In this document: piece after piece, positions 17,143 through 28,225 of the stretch | Layout of the letters: every line of letters starts with the position of its first letter | Numbering within the stretch: position 1 is the stretch's first letter | DNA from: Sphingomicrobium sp. XHP0239 | GTDB taxonomy: Bacteria > Pseudomonadota > Alphaproteobacteria > Sphingomonadales > Sphingomonadaceae | Direction: 5' to 3' | Length of the DNA: 64,000 nt | Assembly (NCBI RefSeq): GCF_039555325.1 | Contig: NZ_CP154608.1 | Span: 2,046,001 to 2,110,000, forward strand | Translations under genes and position numbers: made by a program | Notes under the pieces: model-generated | What the model was told of the DNA's origin: nothing | The model's database searches: none | The model's input: the letters and a program-made list of their open reading frames with translations, nothing else

Positions 17143-17927
17143 TGCTTCCCGCAGCCGAGGCCGATCACCGCACCGACCTTTCGGAAATTCCCGAGGAAGT
17201 CGCGTACCGGGGGCTTCAGGTGCAGTCGATCGCCAAGAGCTACGACAAGAATGTCGTGCTGAAGGACGTGTCGATGGCGGTCGCGCGGGGCGAGGTCGTC
17301 GGGCTGCTGGGCCCCAACGGCGCGGGCAAGACGACCAGCTTCTATTCGGTGATGGGGCTCGTCCGGCCCGACGCGGGGCGGATCATCCTCGACGGCGAGG
17401 ACATCACGGGCCTCCCCATGTATCGCCGCGCGATCCTCGGCCTCGGCTATCTGCCGCAGGAAACCAGCATCTTTCGCGGGCTGACGGTCGAGCAGAATAT
17501 CCTGTCGGTTCTGGAGATCAGCGAGCCGAATCGCACCGACCGCGAGGCCCGGCTCGAGAGGCTGCTCGACGAATTCGGGCTGACACGCCTGCGCACCAGC
17601 CCCGCGATGGCGTTGTCGGGGGGCGAGCGGCGTCGTTGCGAGATCGCGCGCGCGCTGGCGGCCAGCCCGTCGATCATGCTGCTGGACGAACCGTTCGCGG
17701 GGATCGATCCGCTGTCGATCTCCGACATTCGCGATCTCATTATCGACCTCAAGCAGCGCGACATCGGCGTGCTCATCACCGATCACAACGTGCGCGAGAC
17801 GCTGGAGATCGTCGATCGCGCCTGCATCATCTACGACGGGCAGGTCCTGTTCCAGGGTACGCCGCAGGCGTTGGTCGCCGATGCCGAGGTTCGGCGGCTC
17901 TATCTCGGTGAAAGTTTTGCCCTTTAG
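17142..17927 (+). CDS. lptB: LPS export ABC transporter ATP-binding protein LptB
   Basis: LptB is the ATPase that powers LPS extraction from the inner membrane with LptF and LptG. The 261-residue protein has Walker [10 protein letters not shown] (residues 57-65), the Q-loop LGYLPQETSIF, signature LSGGERRR, Walker B IMLLDEPFAGIDP and switch His in VLITDHNVRETL. The C-terminal EVRRLYLGE is LptB-like. It carries about 20 residues ahead of the usual start. lptF and lptG are not in this window. rpoN follows after 9 bp. Confidence 0.96.
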   Translation: MLPAAEADHRTDLSEIPEEVAYRGLQVQSIAKSYDKNVVLKDVSMAVARGEVVGLLGPNGAGKTTSFYSVMGLVRPDAGRIILDGEDITGLPMYRRAILGLGYLPQETSIFRGLTVEQNILSVLEISEPNRTDREARLERLLDEFGLTRLRTSPAMALSGGERRRCEIARALAASPSIMLLDEPFAGIDPLSISDIRDLIIDLKQRDIGVLITDHNVRETLEIVDRACIIYDGQVLFQGTPQALVADAEVRRLYLGESFAL

Positions 17928-17936
17928 GGTGGCGTA

Positions 17937-19376
17937 ATGGCCCTCGGACCCAGCCTCGATATCCGCGTCTCGCAGCAGCTGGTGATGACCCAGCAATTGC
18001 AGCAGGCGATCAAGCTGCTGGCGCTGTCCGCCATCGAGGTCGAGGCGGTGGTCGAGGAGGAACTGGCGAAAAACCCGCTGCTCGAGCGGGGCGGCGACGA
18101 TGGCGGTGCGGAGGAGGCACCCGACAGGGCACCGGATAGCCAGGACGAGGTGGAAGGGTCGGGCGCGGACGAGCGCATCGGCGATGACGGGGCGTTGGAT
18201 TACGATGCGGGCGAGGCCGCGCGCGAGACCGATTGTCTTCCCGACCTGCCGATGGCGTCGGCGGGCGAGGCGTTCGATTTCGAACGGCTCGAGGATCGGC
18301 CCGCCAGCCTGAAGGAGCATCTGCTGGCCCAACTGGCCGGGACGCCGGGAGCGCTCGGGGCGGCGGCCGAGGCGATCGTCCACAGCCTCGCCGAAACCGG
18401 CTATCTGGAACGAGCGCTGGAAGACATGTCCGACAGCCTCGGCGCGCCGATCGAGGAAATGGAAGCGGCGCTGGTGCTGGTCCAGGGGCTCGACCCCGCG
18501 GGTGTGGGCGCCCGATCGCTGGCCGAGTGCCTGCGCCTCCAGGCGATCGCCGCCGACCGGCACGATCCCGCGATGGCGCGGCTGATCGACAATCTGGATC
18601 TGCTCGCCAAGGGCCGGATGAAGGATCTGCGGCGCATCTGCCAGGTCGACGAGGACGACCTTGCCGATATGGTCGCCGAGCTTCGTGCCTACGATCCCAA
18701 GCCCGGGTGCCGTTTCACGGGGACGCCCGCGACCGACATCCTGCCCGACGTACTGGTCGAGAAGGGCGCGGAGGGGTGGCAGGTGACGCTGAACCCCGAT
18801 GCGTTGCCGCGGGTGCTGGTCAATCGCGCCTATCATGCCGAGCTAAAGGCGGGGGCGAACGACAAGGCGGCGCGGACGTGGCTGGCCGACCAGCTGCACG
18901 AGGCGAGTTTTCTGGTAAAAGCTCTGGACCAGCGCGCGCAGACCATCCTCAAGACCGCGATCGAGATCGTCCGGGTGCAGGAAGGCTTCTTCCGCCACGG
19001 CGTGTCGGCCCTGAAACCGCTGACCCTCGCTGCCGTGGCCGAGAAGATCGACGTCCACGAAAGCACCGTCAGCCGCGTGACCAGCAACAAGTACCTGTTC
19101 TGCGAACGCGGGCTGTTCGAACTCAAATATTTCTTCGGCTCGGGCGTCGGGTCGGCGGACAGTGACGAGGGGGCGAGCGCGCTGGCGGTCAAGTCGGCGA
19201 TCAAGAAGCTCATCGACGAGGAGGAGAAGATCCTGTCGGACGATGCGCTGGTGAAGGAGCTGCGCGCGCAAGGCTACGACCTGGCGCGTCGCACCGTCGC
19301 CAAATATCGGGAAGCGATGGGACTCGGGTCGAGCGTCCAGCGACGGCGCCAGCGCAAGATGGAACGGGGCCGCTAG
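17937..19376 (+). CDS. rpoN: RNA polymerase sigma-54 factor RpoN
   Basis: Sigma-54 directs RNA polymerase to -24/-12 promoters that need an AAA+ activator. The 479-residue protein has the Gln/Leu-rich region I (LDIRVSQQLVMTQQLQQAIKLL), an acidic region II, the core-binding region, the HTH (IDVHESTVSRVTSNKYLFC) and the RpoN box ARRTVAKYRE at residues 450-459, followed by a basic tail. It closes the lptCAB operon. The hpf and ptsN genes that often follow rpoN in proteobacteria are absent; instead a convergent nuclease gene shares its CTAG stop. Confidence 0.97.
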   Translation: MALGPSLDIRVSQQLVMTQQLQQAIKLLALSAIEVEAVVEEELAKNPLLERGGDDGGAEEAPDRAPDSQDEVEGSGADERIGDDGALDYDAGEAARETDCLPDLPMASAGEAFDFERLEDRPASLKEHLLAQLAGTPGALGAAAEAIVHSLAETGYLERALEDMSDSLGAPIEEMEAALVLVQGLDPAGVGARSLAECLRLQAIAADRHDPAMARLIDNLDLLAKGRMKDLRRICQVDEDDLADMVAELRAYDPKPGCRFTGTPATDILPDVLVEKGAEGWQVTLNPDALPRVLVNRAYHAELKAGANDKAARTWLADQLHEASFLVKALDQRAQTILKTAIEIVRVQEGFFRHGVSALKPLTLAAVAEKIDVHESTVSRVTSNKYLFCERGLFELKYFFGSGVGSADSDEGASALAVKSAIKKLIDEEEKILSDDALVKELRAQGYDLARRTVAKYREAMGLGSSVQRRRQRKMERGR

Positions 19377-20134
19377 AGCGCCAGCCGCGCCCAGACCGGG
19401 AAATGATCGCTGGCGCTTTTCGCGAGCGCGCTGCGATGGACGCCCGATCCGGCGATGTTGGCGCGCCGGTCGACGAAGATCTTATCGAGCGGCGCGATGG
19501 GACGGCGGGTGTGATAGCTGGGTCCGCAGGCAGCGCATTCATAGTCGGCATCGAGCGCATCGAGGCTGTTGGGGCTGGTGCGCCATTCGTTGGTGTCGGC
19601 GGCGATGACCGTCGGCATGTCGGTGCCGAGCGCCGTGATCGTGTCGAGGATCGCCTTTACCTGTCGCGCGCGATAGAGGCCGGAAAGATCGAGATGCGCG
19701 CCGACGACGCGCAACGCCCGCCCACCGAGCTCGACTTCCGCCACCAGGGCGCCGCGCGGTTCGAGGCTGGGCAGGTCGAGACAGATTGCGTTCGTGACCT
19801 CGACCCCGTGGCGGACCAGAATGGCGTTGCCATGCCAGCCGAGATTGCGCGTATCCAGCCGGTCGAGAAACCGGCGCGTGAGCGCATGGTCGGGCACGCG
19901 GTCGAGCAATTTGTCGTGGCTCTGCCCCGCGGGAACGAGCTGCCAATTCTCGTGCGCGTGAAGCAGGTCGATGGGGATGGCGCCGCCCCGCGACCCGACG
20001 CGCTTGTCGGCTTCCTGGAGCACCGCGATATCGGCGCCGATCTCGTCGAGCACCGACAGGACGCGATCGGGATCGCGCCGCCGGTCGGTCCCGATACATT
20101 TGCGGATGTTGTAGGAGGCAAGGGTCAGGGTCAC
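19373..20134 (-). CDS. Endonuclease/exonuclease/phosphatase family protein
   Basis: The 253-residue metal-dependent hydrolase belongs to the EEP (DNase I-like) fold. All landmark motifs are present: LASYNIRKCIG, AVLQEAD, WHGNAILV, VVGAHLDLSGLYRARQ, IAADTNEW and the terminal ASDHFPVWARL. No signal peptide or membrane helix is seen, so it is probably cytoplasmic. Members act on nucleic acids, phosphoinositides or sphingomyelin, and the substrate here cannot be told. It lies 34 bp downstream of gyrB on the same strand and converges with rpoN. Confidence 0.9.
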   Translation of the reverse strand: MTLTLASYNIRKCIGTDRRRDPDRVLSVLDEIGADIAVLQEADKRVGSRGGAIPIDLLHAHENWQLVPAGQSHDKLLDRVPDHALTRRFLDRLDTRNLGWHGNAILVRHGVEVTNAICLDLPSLEPRGALVAEVELGGRALRVVGAHLDLSGLYRARQVKAILDTITALGTDMPTVIAADTNEWRTSPNSLDALDADYECAACGPSYHTRRPIAPLDKIFVDRRANIAGSGVHRSALAKSASDHFPVWARLAL

Positions 20135-20168
20135 CCGGGGTCAACAAGCCCCCGCAAGCCCCGTTCCC

Positions 20169-22613
<2,445 letters not shown>

Positions 22614-22638
22614 TCAAGAGGTTGGGAGTGGCCGGAGA

Positions 22639-22654
22639 GGGCATGATCATGCCC
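22639..22654. promoter_or_regulatory. Perfect 16-bp palindrome in the gyrB/DUF2254 divergent gap
   Basis: GGGCATGATCATGCCC is a perfect 16-bp palindrome 44 bp upstream of the gyrB start, in the 247-bp gap between gyrB and the divergent DUF2254 gene. GATC-rich repeats follow it. It could be a dimeric operator or a methylation-sensitive site. No known regulator can be assigned from sequence. Confidence 0.4.
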
Positions 22655-22842
22655 GATCGATATGGGGATCGGTGGCCGGAATTTCCATGCCCGGTTTATG
22701 GCAGAATCGGGGTGCGAGGCCAAGGCTTTTGGCCGGAATTCGCGGTCTTTCCGAGACGCCGTGCTGGGAGGCGTTCGGAGCGGGGTTGGGCCATTTTCCG
22801 ACGCCGCGCGTTGGGGCGCCAGACAAGGGGAAGGCTCTCATC

Positions 22843-24141
22843 ATGCCGCAATGGCGCTGGTTCATCGCCCAGCTGGGCAAACGCATCTGGTTTCGCGCCG
22901 CGCTGATCGGTGCGCTGTCGGTGGTTCTGGCGCTGATGGCGCCGTTCATCGCGCCCCTCCTCCCCTATGAATTCGGCAAGATCGGGTCGAGCGCGGTCGA
23001 CAATATCCTGACCGTGCTGGCGTCGTCGATGCTGGCGGTGACGACCTTTTCGCTGACCGCGATGGTGACGGCCTTTTCGGGCGCCAGCCAGTCGGGGACC
23101 CCGCGGGCGACCGAACTGCTGGTCGAGGACGCGGCGGCACAGAACGCCCTCTCGACGTTCCTGGGTGCCTTCCTCTTCTCGATCGTCGGGATCATCGCGC
23201 TGAAGACGGGTTTCTACGGCGTGCAGGGGCGCGCGGTCCTGCTGATCGGGACGATCGGGGTGATCATCTGGATCGTCGTCGTTCTGCTGCACTGGATCGG
23301 CCAGCTGACCCACTTCGGAAGGATGGCCGACACGATCGAGCGGGTCGAGCGCAAGGCGCGCAAGGCGCTGGGTCGCTATGCCGGGCCGCTCGACATCGAG
23401 GGCAAGAGCCGCCGTCATCCGCCTGACCAAGCCATGATGAGCATTTTCCCCGATCGCACCGGCTACGTCGCGCACGTCGACCGATCGAAGCTGAGCGAGG
23501 TGGCGGTCGACTGCTGTCTCGACGTCCATCTGGTCGCGCCGGCGGGAACGTTCGTCGATCGCACGCGCGCCCTTGCGTGGATTGCCGAGGAGCCCGCGGA
23601 CAAGGAAGAATGCGAGAAGATCGCCGACAAGCTGCGCCGCCGCTTCACCATCGCGGACGAGCGCGATTTCGATCAGGATCCGCGGTTCGGAGTGGTCGTG
23701 CTGGGCGAGATCGCGAGCCGCGCGCTGTCCCCCGCGGTCAACGATCCCGGCACCGCGATCGCGGTGCTGTCAGCGGGAATGCGGGTGTTCGACACGTTCA
23801 TCGACGCTCTCGACGAGGAAGAGAATGGGACCGAGCGCGGTCTCGACAAGCTGGTCGAGCCGGGCCTGAGTCTCGAAGAGATGGTGCGCGACCTGATCGT
23901 TCCGATCGCGCGCGACGGGGCGGCGCTGGTCGAGGTGCATCTGCGGGTCCAGGAGATCCTCGGCGCGGTGCATCGGCGGCTGGAGGGGCGCACCGATGCG
24001 TTCCGGACGATCGCCCGCGAGGCGTTCGACCGGTCGATGAAGGCGCTCGACAGCGAGCCCGACGAAAAAAGGCTCAAGGAGGCGCACGAACGCGCGTTCG
24101 GCGACACTAATCCCGAAGGACCGTTCCACCGCGCACGGTGA
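22843..24141 (+). CDS. DUF2254 family membrane protein
   Basis: DUF2254 proteins are predicted membrane proteins of unknown function. The 432-residue product starts at an ATG preceded by AAGGGGAAGG. It has four hydrophobic segments in its first 160 residues ([73 protein letters not shown]), then a long soluble region with the family hallmarks [36 protein letters not shown] and a helical tail. It interrupts the recF-gyrB neighbourhood on the opposite strand and overlaps the 3' end of recF by 35 bp. Confidence 0.88.
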   Translation: MPQWRWFIAQLGKRIWFRAALIGALSVVLALMAPFIAPLLPYEFGKIGSSAVDNILTVLASSMLAVTTFSLTAMVTAFSGASQSGTPRATELLVEDAAAQNALSTFLGAFLFSIVGIIALKTGFYGVQGRAVLLIGTIGVIIWIVVVLLHWIGQLTHFGRMADTIERVERKARKALGRYAGPLDIEGKSRRHPPDQAMMSIFPDRTGYVAHVDRSKLSEVAVDCCLDVHLVAPAGTFVDRTRALAWIAEEPADKEECEKIADKLRRRFTIADERDFDQDPRFGVVVLGEIASRALSPAVNDPGTAIAVLSAGMRVFDTFIDALDEEENGTERGLDKLVEPGLSLEEMVRDLIVPIARDGAALVEVHLRVQEILGAVHRRLEGRTDAFRTIAREAFDRSMKALDSEPDEKRLKEAHERAFGDTNPEGPFHRAR

Positions 24142-25162
24142 AGCGCGCCGCCCCGGGGCCGATCGCGTCGAACAGGGCGGGCTCGGTACCGGTCACGAAC
24201 ACCTGCCCTAGTCCGTCCAGCAGTGCGAACAGCGCGCTGCGGCGATCGGGGTCGAGGTGCGCGGCCACTTCGTCGAACAGCAGGATGGGCGGCATGTCGC
24301 GCCGTTCGGCGACGCGCCGGGCATGGGCGAGCGTGATGCCGAGGAGCAGCGCCTTCTGTTCGCCCGTCGAACAACTGGCGGCGGGTTCGCCCTTTGTGCC
24401 CAGCGTCACGTCGAGGTCGCTGCGATGCGGCCCCACCAGCGTCCGCCCGGCGGCCGCGTCGCGGCGGCGCGATGCCGCGAGCAGGGGAGCGATCGGGGCG
24501 CCGTCATATCCCACGAGCCGCAGGTCGGCGCGCGGAAATCCGTCGCCACCGACCTCGGCATCGGACAGCGCATCGAGCGTCCGCAGCCGCGCGTCGTGAA
24601 GCGCGTGCCCCGCCTCGGCCATTCGCGCTTCCAGCGCGTCGAGCCAGCTTCGGTCGGGCGAGGCTTCTTCGGCCAGCAGGCGATTGCGTTCGCGCATGGC
24701 CCGCTCGTAGGCGGACGCGATCCGGGCATGGCCGGGCTCGAGCGCCAGCGTAAGACGGTCGAGAAAGGCCCGGCGCCCGCTCGCGCCCTCAAGGAACAAC
24801 CGGTCCATCGCCGGGGTGAGCCACAGGATCGCCAGTCGCTCGGCCAGCGCCGCGGCGGGCTGGGTCGCGCCGTTGATGCGCACGATCCTTCGGTCGGGAT
24901 TGGCGGGCTGAGTGCCGACGCCGACGTCGCTGCCATCGTCGAGCCGCGCCGCGATCGCGAAGCCCCCCGCCCCCTCGCGCCGCGCCATGCTGGCCAGCGC
25001 CGCACGCCGCATTCCGCGCCCCGGCGCGAGCAGCGAGACGGCCTCGAGGATGTTGGTTTTTCCGGCGCCGTTGGGACCGGTCAGGACGGTGAATCCCGGT
25101 GCGGGCTCGATGAGCGTTTCCGCATGATTGCGAAAGTCGGTGAGCGCGAGGCGGGTGATCAT
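24107..25162 (-). CDS. recF: DNA replication and repair protein RecF
   Basis: RecF is an SMC-like ATPase that helps RecOR load RecA at gaps in stalled replication. The 351-residue protein starts [12 protein letters not shown] and has Walker [14 protein letters not shown], the signature-like [19 protein letters not shown], and Walker [18 protein letters not shown], with the end [12 protein letters not shown]. Length is typical. It follows dnaN after 141 bp, as in many genomes. Its last 35 bp overlap the convergent DUF2254 gene. Confidence 0.96.
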   Translation of the reverse strand: MITRLALTDFRNHAETLIEPAPGFTVLTGPNGAGKTNILEAVSLLAPGRGMRRAALASMARREGAGGFAIAARLDDGSDVGVGTQPANPDRRIVRINGATQPAAALAERLAILWLTPAMDRLFLEGASGRRAFLDRLTLALEPGHARIASAYERAMRERNRLLAEEASPDRSWLDALEARMAEAGHALHDARLRTLDALSDAEVGGDGFPRADLRLVGYDGAPIAPLLAASRRRDAAAGRTLVGPHRSDLDVTLGTKGEPAASCSTGEQKALLLGITLAHARRVAERRDMPPILLFDEVAAHLDPDRRSALFALLDGLGQVFVTGTEPALFDAIGPGAARFTVRGGTVLRD

Positions 25163-25302
25163 CGGGTCGATCCTCGCATCACCAGAATGGGGAGACCCGC
25201 CCCGTCGATCGCGCGCCGAGAAAGCGTACGGGTCGCTCGGGACCCGGGATCCCTTCGCGCTGGCCGCGCTGACGTCGCTCAGACGATATTAGGCTCGGCA
25301 GC

Positions 25303-26406
25303 TCAGACCCGCATCGGCATGACGACGTAGAGCGCAGGGCTCTGGTCGTTTTCGCGCAGCAGCGTGGGTGCCGCGGCGTCGGCGAAATGGACTTCGACCG
25401 TGTCGCCTTCGATTTCGTGGAGGATGTCCATGAGAAAGCGCGAGTTGAAGCCGATTTCGAGCTTGTCAGAGCGATAGTCGGCGGGGACTTCCTCGACCGC
25501 CACGCCGTTTTCGGGGCTGGTCACCGACAGCGTCAGCTTGTCGTTTTCGACCGAGAGCTTGACCGCACGGGTCTTTTCGTTGGCGATGGTCGCGACGCGG
25601 TCGACCCCCGACAGGAAGCTCTTGGGATCGAGCTTCATCAGCTTGTCGTTGGCGGTCGGGATGACGCGGTTATAGTCCGGGAACTTGCCGTCGATGAGCT
25701 TGCTGGTCAGCGTCGCGGCGCCGAGGCCGAAGCGGATCTTGCTGTCCGACAGCGAGACTTCGACGCTGCCTTCGACCTCGTCGAGCAGCTTGCGCAGTTC
25801 GGCGACGCATTTCTTGGGCACGATGATGTCGGGCATACCGTCGGCGCCGTCGGGCTTGTCGACCGTCACGCGGGCGAGGCGGTTGCCGTCAGTCGCGGCG
25901 GCTTTGAGCACGTCGCCGTCGACATGGAAGAAGATGCCCATCAGATAGTAACGCGTTTCCTCGGTCGAGATGGCGAAGCGCGTCTTGTCGATGATCTGGC
26001 GCAGCGTGGCGCCGGGCAGTTCGAAGCGGGTCGGCAGTTCGCCCTCCGCGATGACCGGGAAATCATCGCGCGGCAGCGTCTGGAGATTGAAGCGCGAGCG
26101 CCCGGCGACGACCTGCATCTTGCCGTCGGCGGCGGTCAGTTCGACCTGGCTGCCGTCGGGCAGCTTGCGGACGATGTCGAACAGGGTGTGCGCGGGAACC
26201 GTGGTGGCCCCGCCCTGCGCGACGTCGGCCTCGACCGTTTCGTCGACCTGGAGGTCGAGATCGGTGGCCATCAGCCGCAGGCCCGAACCTTCGGTAGCCT
26301 CGAGCAGGACGTTGGAGAGGATAGGGATGGTGTTGCGCCGTTCCACCACCGATTGAACATGGCTGAGGCTCTTGAGAAGAACCGCCCGTTCGAGTGTCGC
26401 CTTCAT
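25303..26406 (-). CDS. dnaN: DNA polymerase III beta sliding clamp
   Basis: The beta clamp is a ring-shaped dimer that tethers polymerase III to DNA. The 367-residue protein starts MKATLERAVLLKSLSHVQ and contains SVVERRNTIPILSNV, LPRDDFPVI, the long middle domain, and ends PALYVVMPMRV with the conserved terminal PMR. Two in-frame upstream start codons (26436 and 26442) exist, but homologues begin MKAT. dnaA, the usual upstream partner, is not in the window, so there is no evidence that oriC is here. Confidence 0.97.
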   Translation of the reverse strand: MKATLERAVLLKSLSHVQSVVERRNTIPILSNVLLEATEGSGLRLMATDLDLQVDETVEADVAQGGATTVPAHTLFDIVRKLPDGSQVELTAADGKMQVVAGRSRFNLQTLPRDDFPVIAEGELPTRFELPGATLRQIIDKTRFAISTEETRYYLMGIFFHVDGDVLKAAATDGNRLARVTVDKPDGADGMPDIIVPKKCVAELRKLLDEVEGSVEVSLSDSKIRFGLGAATLTSKLIDGKFPDYNRVIPTANDKLMKLDPKSFLSGVDRVATIANEKTRAVKLSVENDKLTLSVTSPENGVAVEEVPADYRSDKLEIGFNSRFLMDILHEIEGDTVEVHFADAAAPTLLRENDQSPALYVVMPMRV

Positions 26407-26602
26407 TGCGCTGCTAGCCCCCGGAGTGTCTGACATGGTCACGTGTTGATGTGCCCCGGACTATAACGACCAAGAGGCGTCGCGCCAGCCCCAATCAGGG
26501 CTCGACGCGAGGGTCTTTCGTCGCAAGACGCGAATGCGGACAAGCGCGCTCCTGCCGGACGGCGAGCGGGACTGCGCGCCGGTATCCCGTCCGGATCGGC
26601 CT

Positions 26603-27118
26603 CTAGCTAGTGAGCAGCCCGTCGATCCGGTGCAGTGCGCCGTTTTCGAGCGTCGTTTCGCCAGGGGTAAGCGCCACCGCGCCGCCGCCCGCGGAGACGG
26701 TCAGCCCGCCTTCGCCCTGCGCGAGGGTGAGGTCGCTGCCGCCGTAGGTGGGAAGCGTCAGTCCGTCGTCCCCCGCCTGTTCGAGTGCGTTGGTGATGTC
26801 CTCGGCGAGAATCGTGCCGGGCAGAATGTGAAGCGTCAGGATCGCCGCCAGCTCTTCCTTGTCCTCGGGCAGTTCCTCGGGGAAGGCGCTGTCGGGGGGC
26901 AGGAGGACCGTATAGGGCTCGGGACCTTCGAAAAGGGTCTGGAGACCCGCTTCCTCCAACGCCGCTGCGAAGCGGCTGTCGGCGGGGATGGCGCCGGTGA
27001 GCGTTTCGGTTTCGGCGGCGCCTTCCTCGGTCACGCTGGCGGGTTCGTCCGAACCACAGGCGGCGAGCGGAAGGGCGAGAGCCGCGAGCGCGGCGGTAAC
27101 GGTCAGTCTGTTCATCAC
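26603..27118 (-). CDS. Fasciclin-domain lipoprotein
   Basis: The 171-residue protein has a lipoprotein signal peptide with the lipobox ALAAC (LAACGSDEP), then an acidic linker and one fasciclin (FAS1) domain: RFAAALEEAGLQTLFEGPEPYTVLLPPDSAF, LTLHILPGTI and NGALHRIDGLL. FAS1 domains mediate weak adhesion to proteins or polysaccharides. The start ATG overlaps the stop of the upstream repeat protein (ATGA, 27115-27118), so the two are made together, probably as surface partners in the envelope; that partnership is inferred. Confidence 0.85.
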   Translation of the reverse strand: MMNRLTVTAALAALALPLAACGSDEPASVTEEGAAETETLTGAIPADSRFAAALEEAGLQTLFEGPEPYTVLLPPDSAFPEELPEDKEELAAILTLHILPGTILAEDITNALEQAGDDGLTLPTYGGSDLTLAQGEGGLTVSAGGGAVALTPGETTLENGALHRIDGLLTS

Positions 27119-28176
27119 ACAATCGCCTCGATGATTTCCGACACCAGCATCGTCGTCGGATCGACGCGATAGATGTAGCCGTCGGAGTAGCGGTAGTAAT
27201 TTTCCGGGCTGTCGGAATAGCGCGCACGATAGGGCTGCGGCACGTTATAGACCGAATAGGCGCTGGGCAGGCGCTGGCCGACCGCCACGTCGCCGGTCAG
27301 CAGCGCGGCCACGGCCTGGATGATCTGCGTTTCGGGATTGACCCGATAGATCGCGCCGTCGCCGTAGCGATAACTGGGATCGCTGTAATAATCGCGATAC
27401 TGGTAGGGCAGATTATAGCTGTCGTACGCGGTCGGGTAGCGGGTGCCGACCGGATAATAATAGCCGCGGCGGTCATAGAGCGGGATCAGCCCGTCGATGA
27501 TGTCGCCGGCCCCGATCCGATACAGGAAGTCGTCGCCGATCCGATAGCGATAGTCGTTGTCGCGGCCATACCAGTCCCGGTAGGCACCGAAGAGGTCGCG
27601 TTCGGCGTAGCGCGGCTCGAAACGCTGGCCGTAGAGCTGTCGTGCCTGGCCGGGGGGGAGGCAGCCGTTGTTCTTCTTGGCAAGACCCGGCGGGCAGTCG
27701 TTGCGATAGTCGTTGCCGTAGCTTCCGTAGCGGAAGATGGGTGCATCGACGACGCGGCGGTCGATCACGCGGTCGACGTTCCGGTCGACGACCCGATCCA
27801 CGATCGTGGCGTTGCCGCGATTGTTGCCGTTCCCGTTGCCGTTCCCGCGCCCGTTGTTGCCACGCGCCTGGGCGAGGCCGCGATCGGCGCGCTGGACGCG
27901 AACACGGTCGTTACCGTTGCCGTTGCCTCGACCGTTGCCGCGAGCCTCGGGCGGACCGCCATTGCCACGGTTCGCATTACCGTTGCCGTTGCCGCGGTTG
28001 CCACGATCGGCGTTGCCGTTGCCGCGACCGGGCGCGCCGCGGGCATTGCCGTTTCCATTGCCGTTGCCGCGTTCGGCGTTGCCATTGCCCTTCCCGTTGC
28101 CCTGGCCGGGCTGGGCGGAAGCGGGGACGGTGAACGCGAGCGCGGCGGCTCCGATCATGAGGGACGCAAGACGCAT
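27115..28176 (-). CDS. Secreted Gly/Asn-rich protein with C-terminal YR-repeat
   Basis: I do not recognise a named family. The 353-residue precursor has a signal peptide (to about residue 21, PASAQ). Residues 22-123 are almost pure GN/GNGN/RGN low complexity, and 124-141 hold VDRVVDRNVDRVIDRRVVD. A CPPGLAKKNNGCLPPGQA motif, common in sphingomonad secreted proteins, is at 161-178. The C-terminus contains about 2.6 copies of a 57-60 residue repeat (199-258, 260-315, 316-353), best seen in YRYGDGAIYRVNPET and YRYSDGYIYRVDPTT. The start at 28176 follows a GGAGATC and matches the signal peptide. The stop overlaps the fasciclin lipoprotein start. Confidence 0.8.
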   Translation of the reverse strand: MRLASLMIGAAALAFTVPASAQPGQGNGKGNGNAERGNGNGNGNARGAPGRGNGNADRGNRGNGNGNANRGNGGPPEARGNGRGNGNGNDRVRVQRADRGLAQARGNNGRGNGNGNGNNRGNATIVDRVVDRNVDRVIDRRVVDAPIFRYGSYGNDYRNDCPPGLAKKNNGCLPPGQARQLYGQRFEPRYAERDLFGAYRDWYGRDNDYRYRIGDDFLYRIGAGDIIDGLIPLYDRRGYYYPVGTRYPTAYDSYNLPYQYRDYYSDPSYRYGDGAIYRVNPETQIIQAVAALLTGDVAVGQRLPSAYSVYNVPQPYRARYSDSPENYYRYSDGYIYRVDPTTMLVSEIIEAIV

Positions 28177-28225
28177 GAATGATCTCCTTCGGCGGTTCCA
28201 ACCGAAAGAGGGCCGAAACGGTTCC

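Noticed and set aside
27642-28133. CRISPR-like or tandem DNA repeat from the GN-rich region
   Set aside because: The DNA repeats are short codon-level repeats within a signal-peptide-bearing coding frame, with no spacer-repeat pattern.
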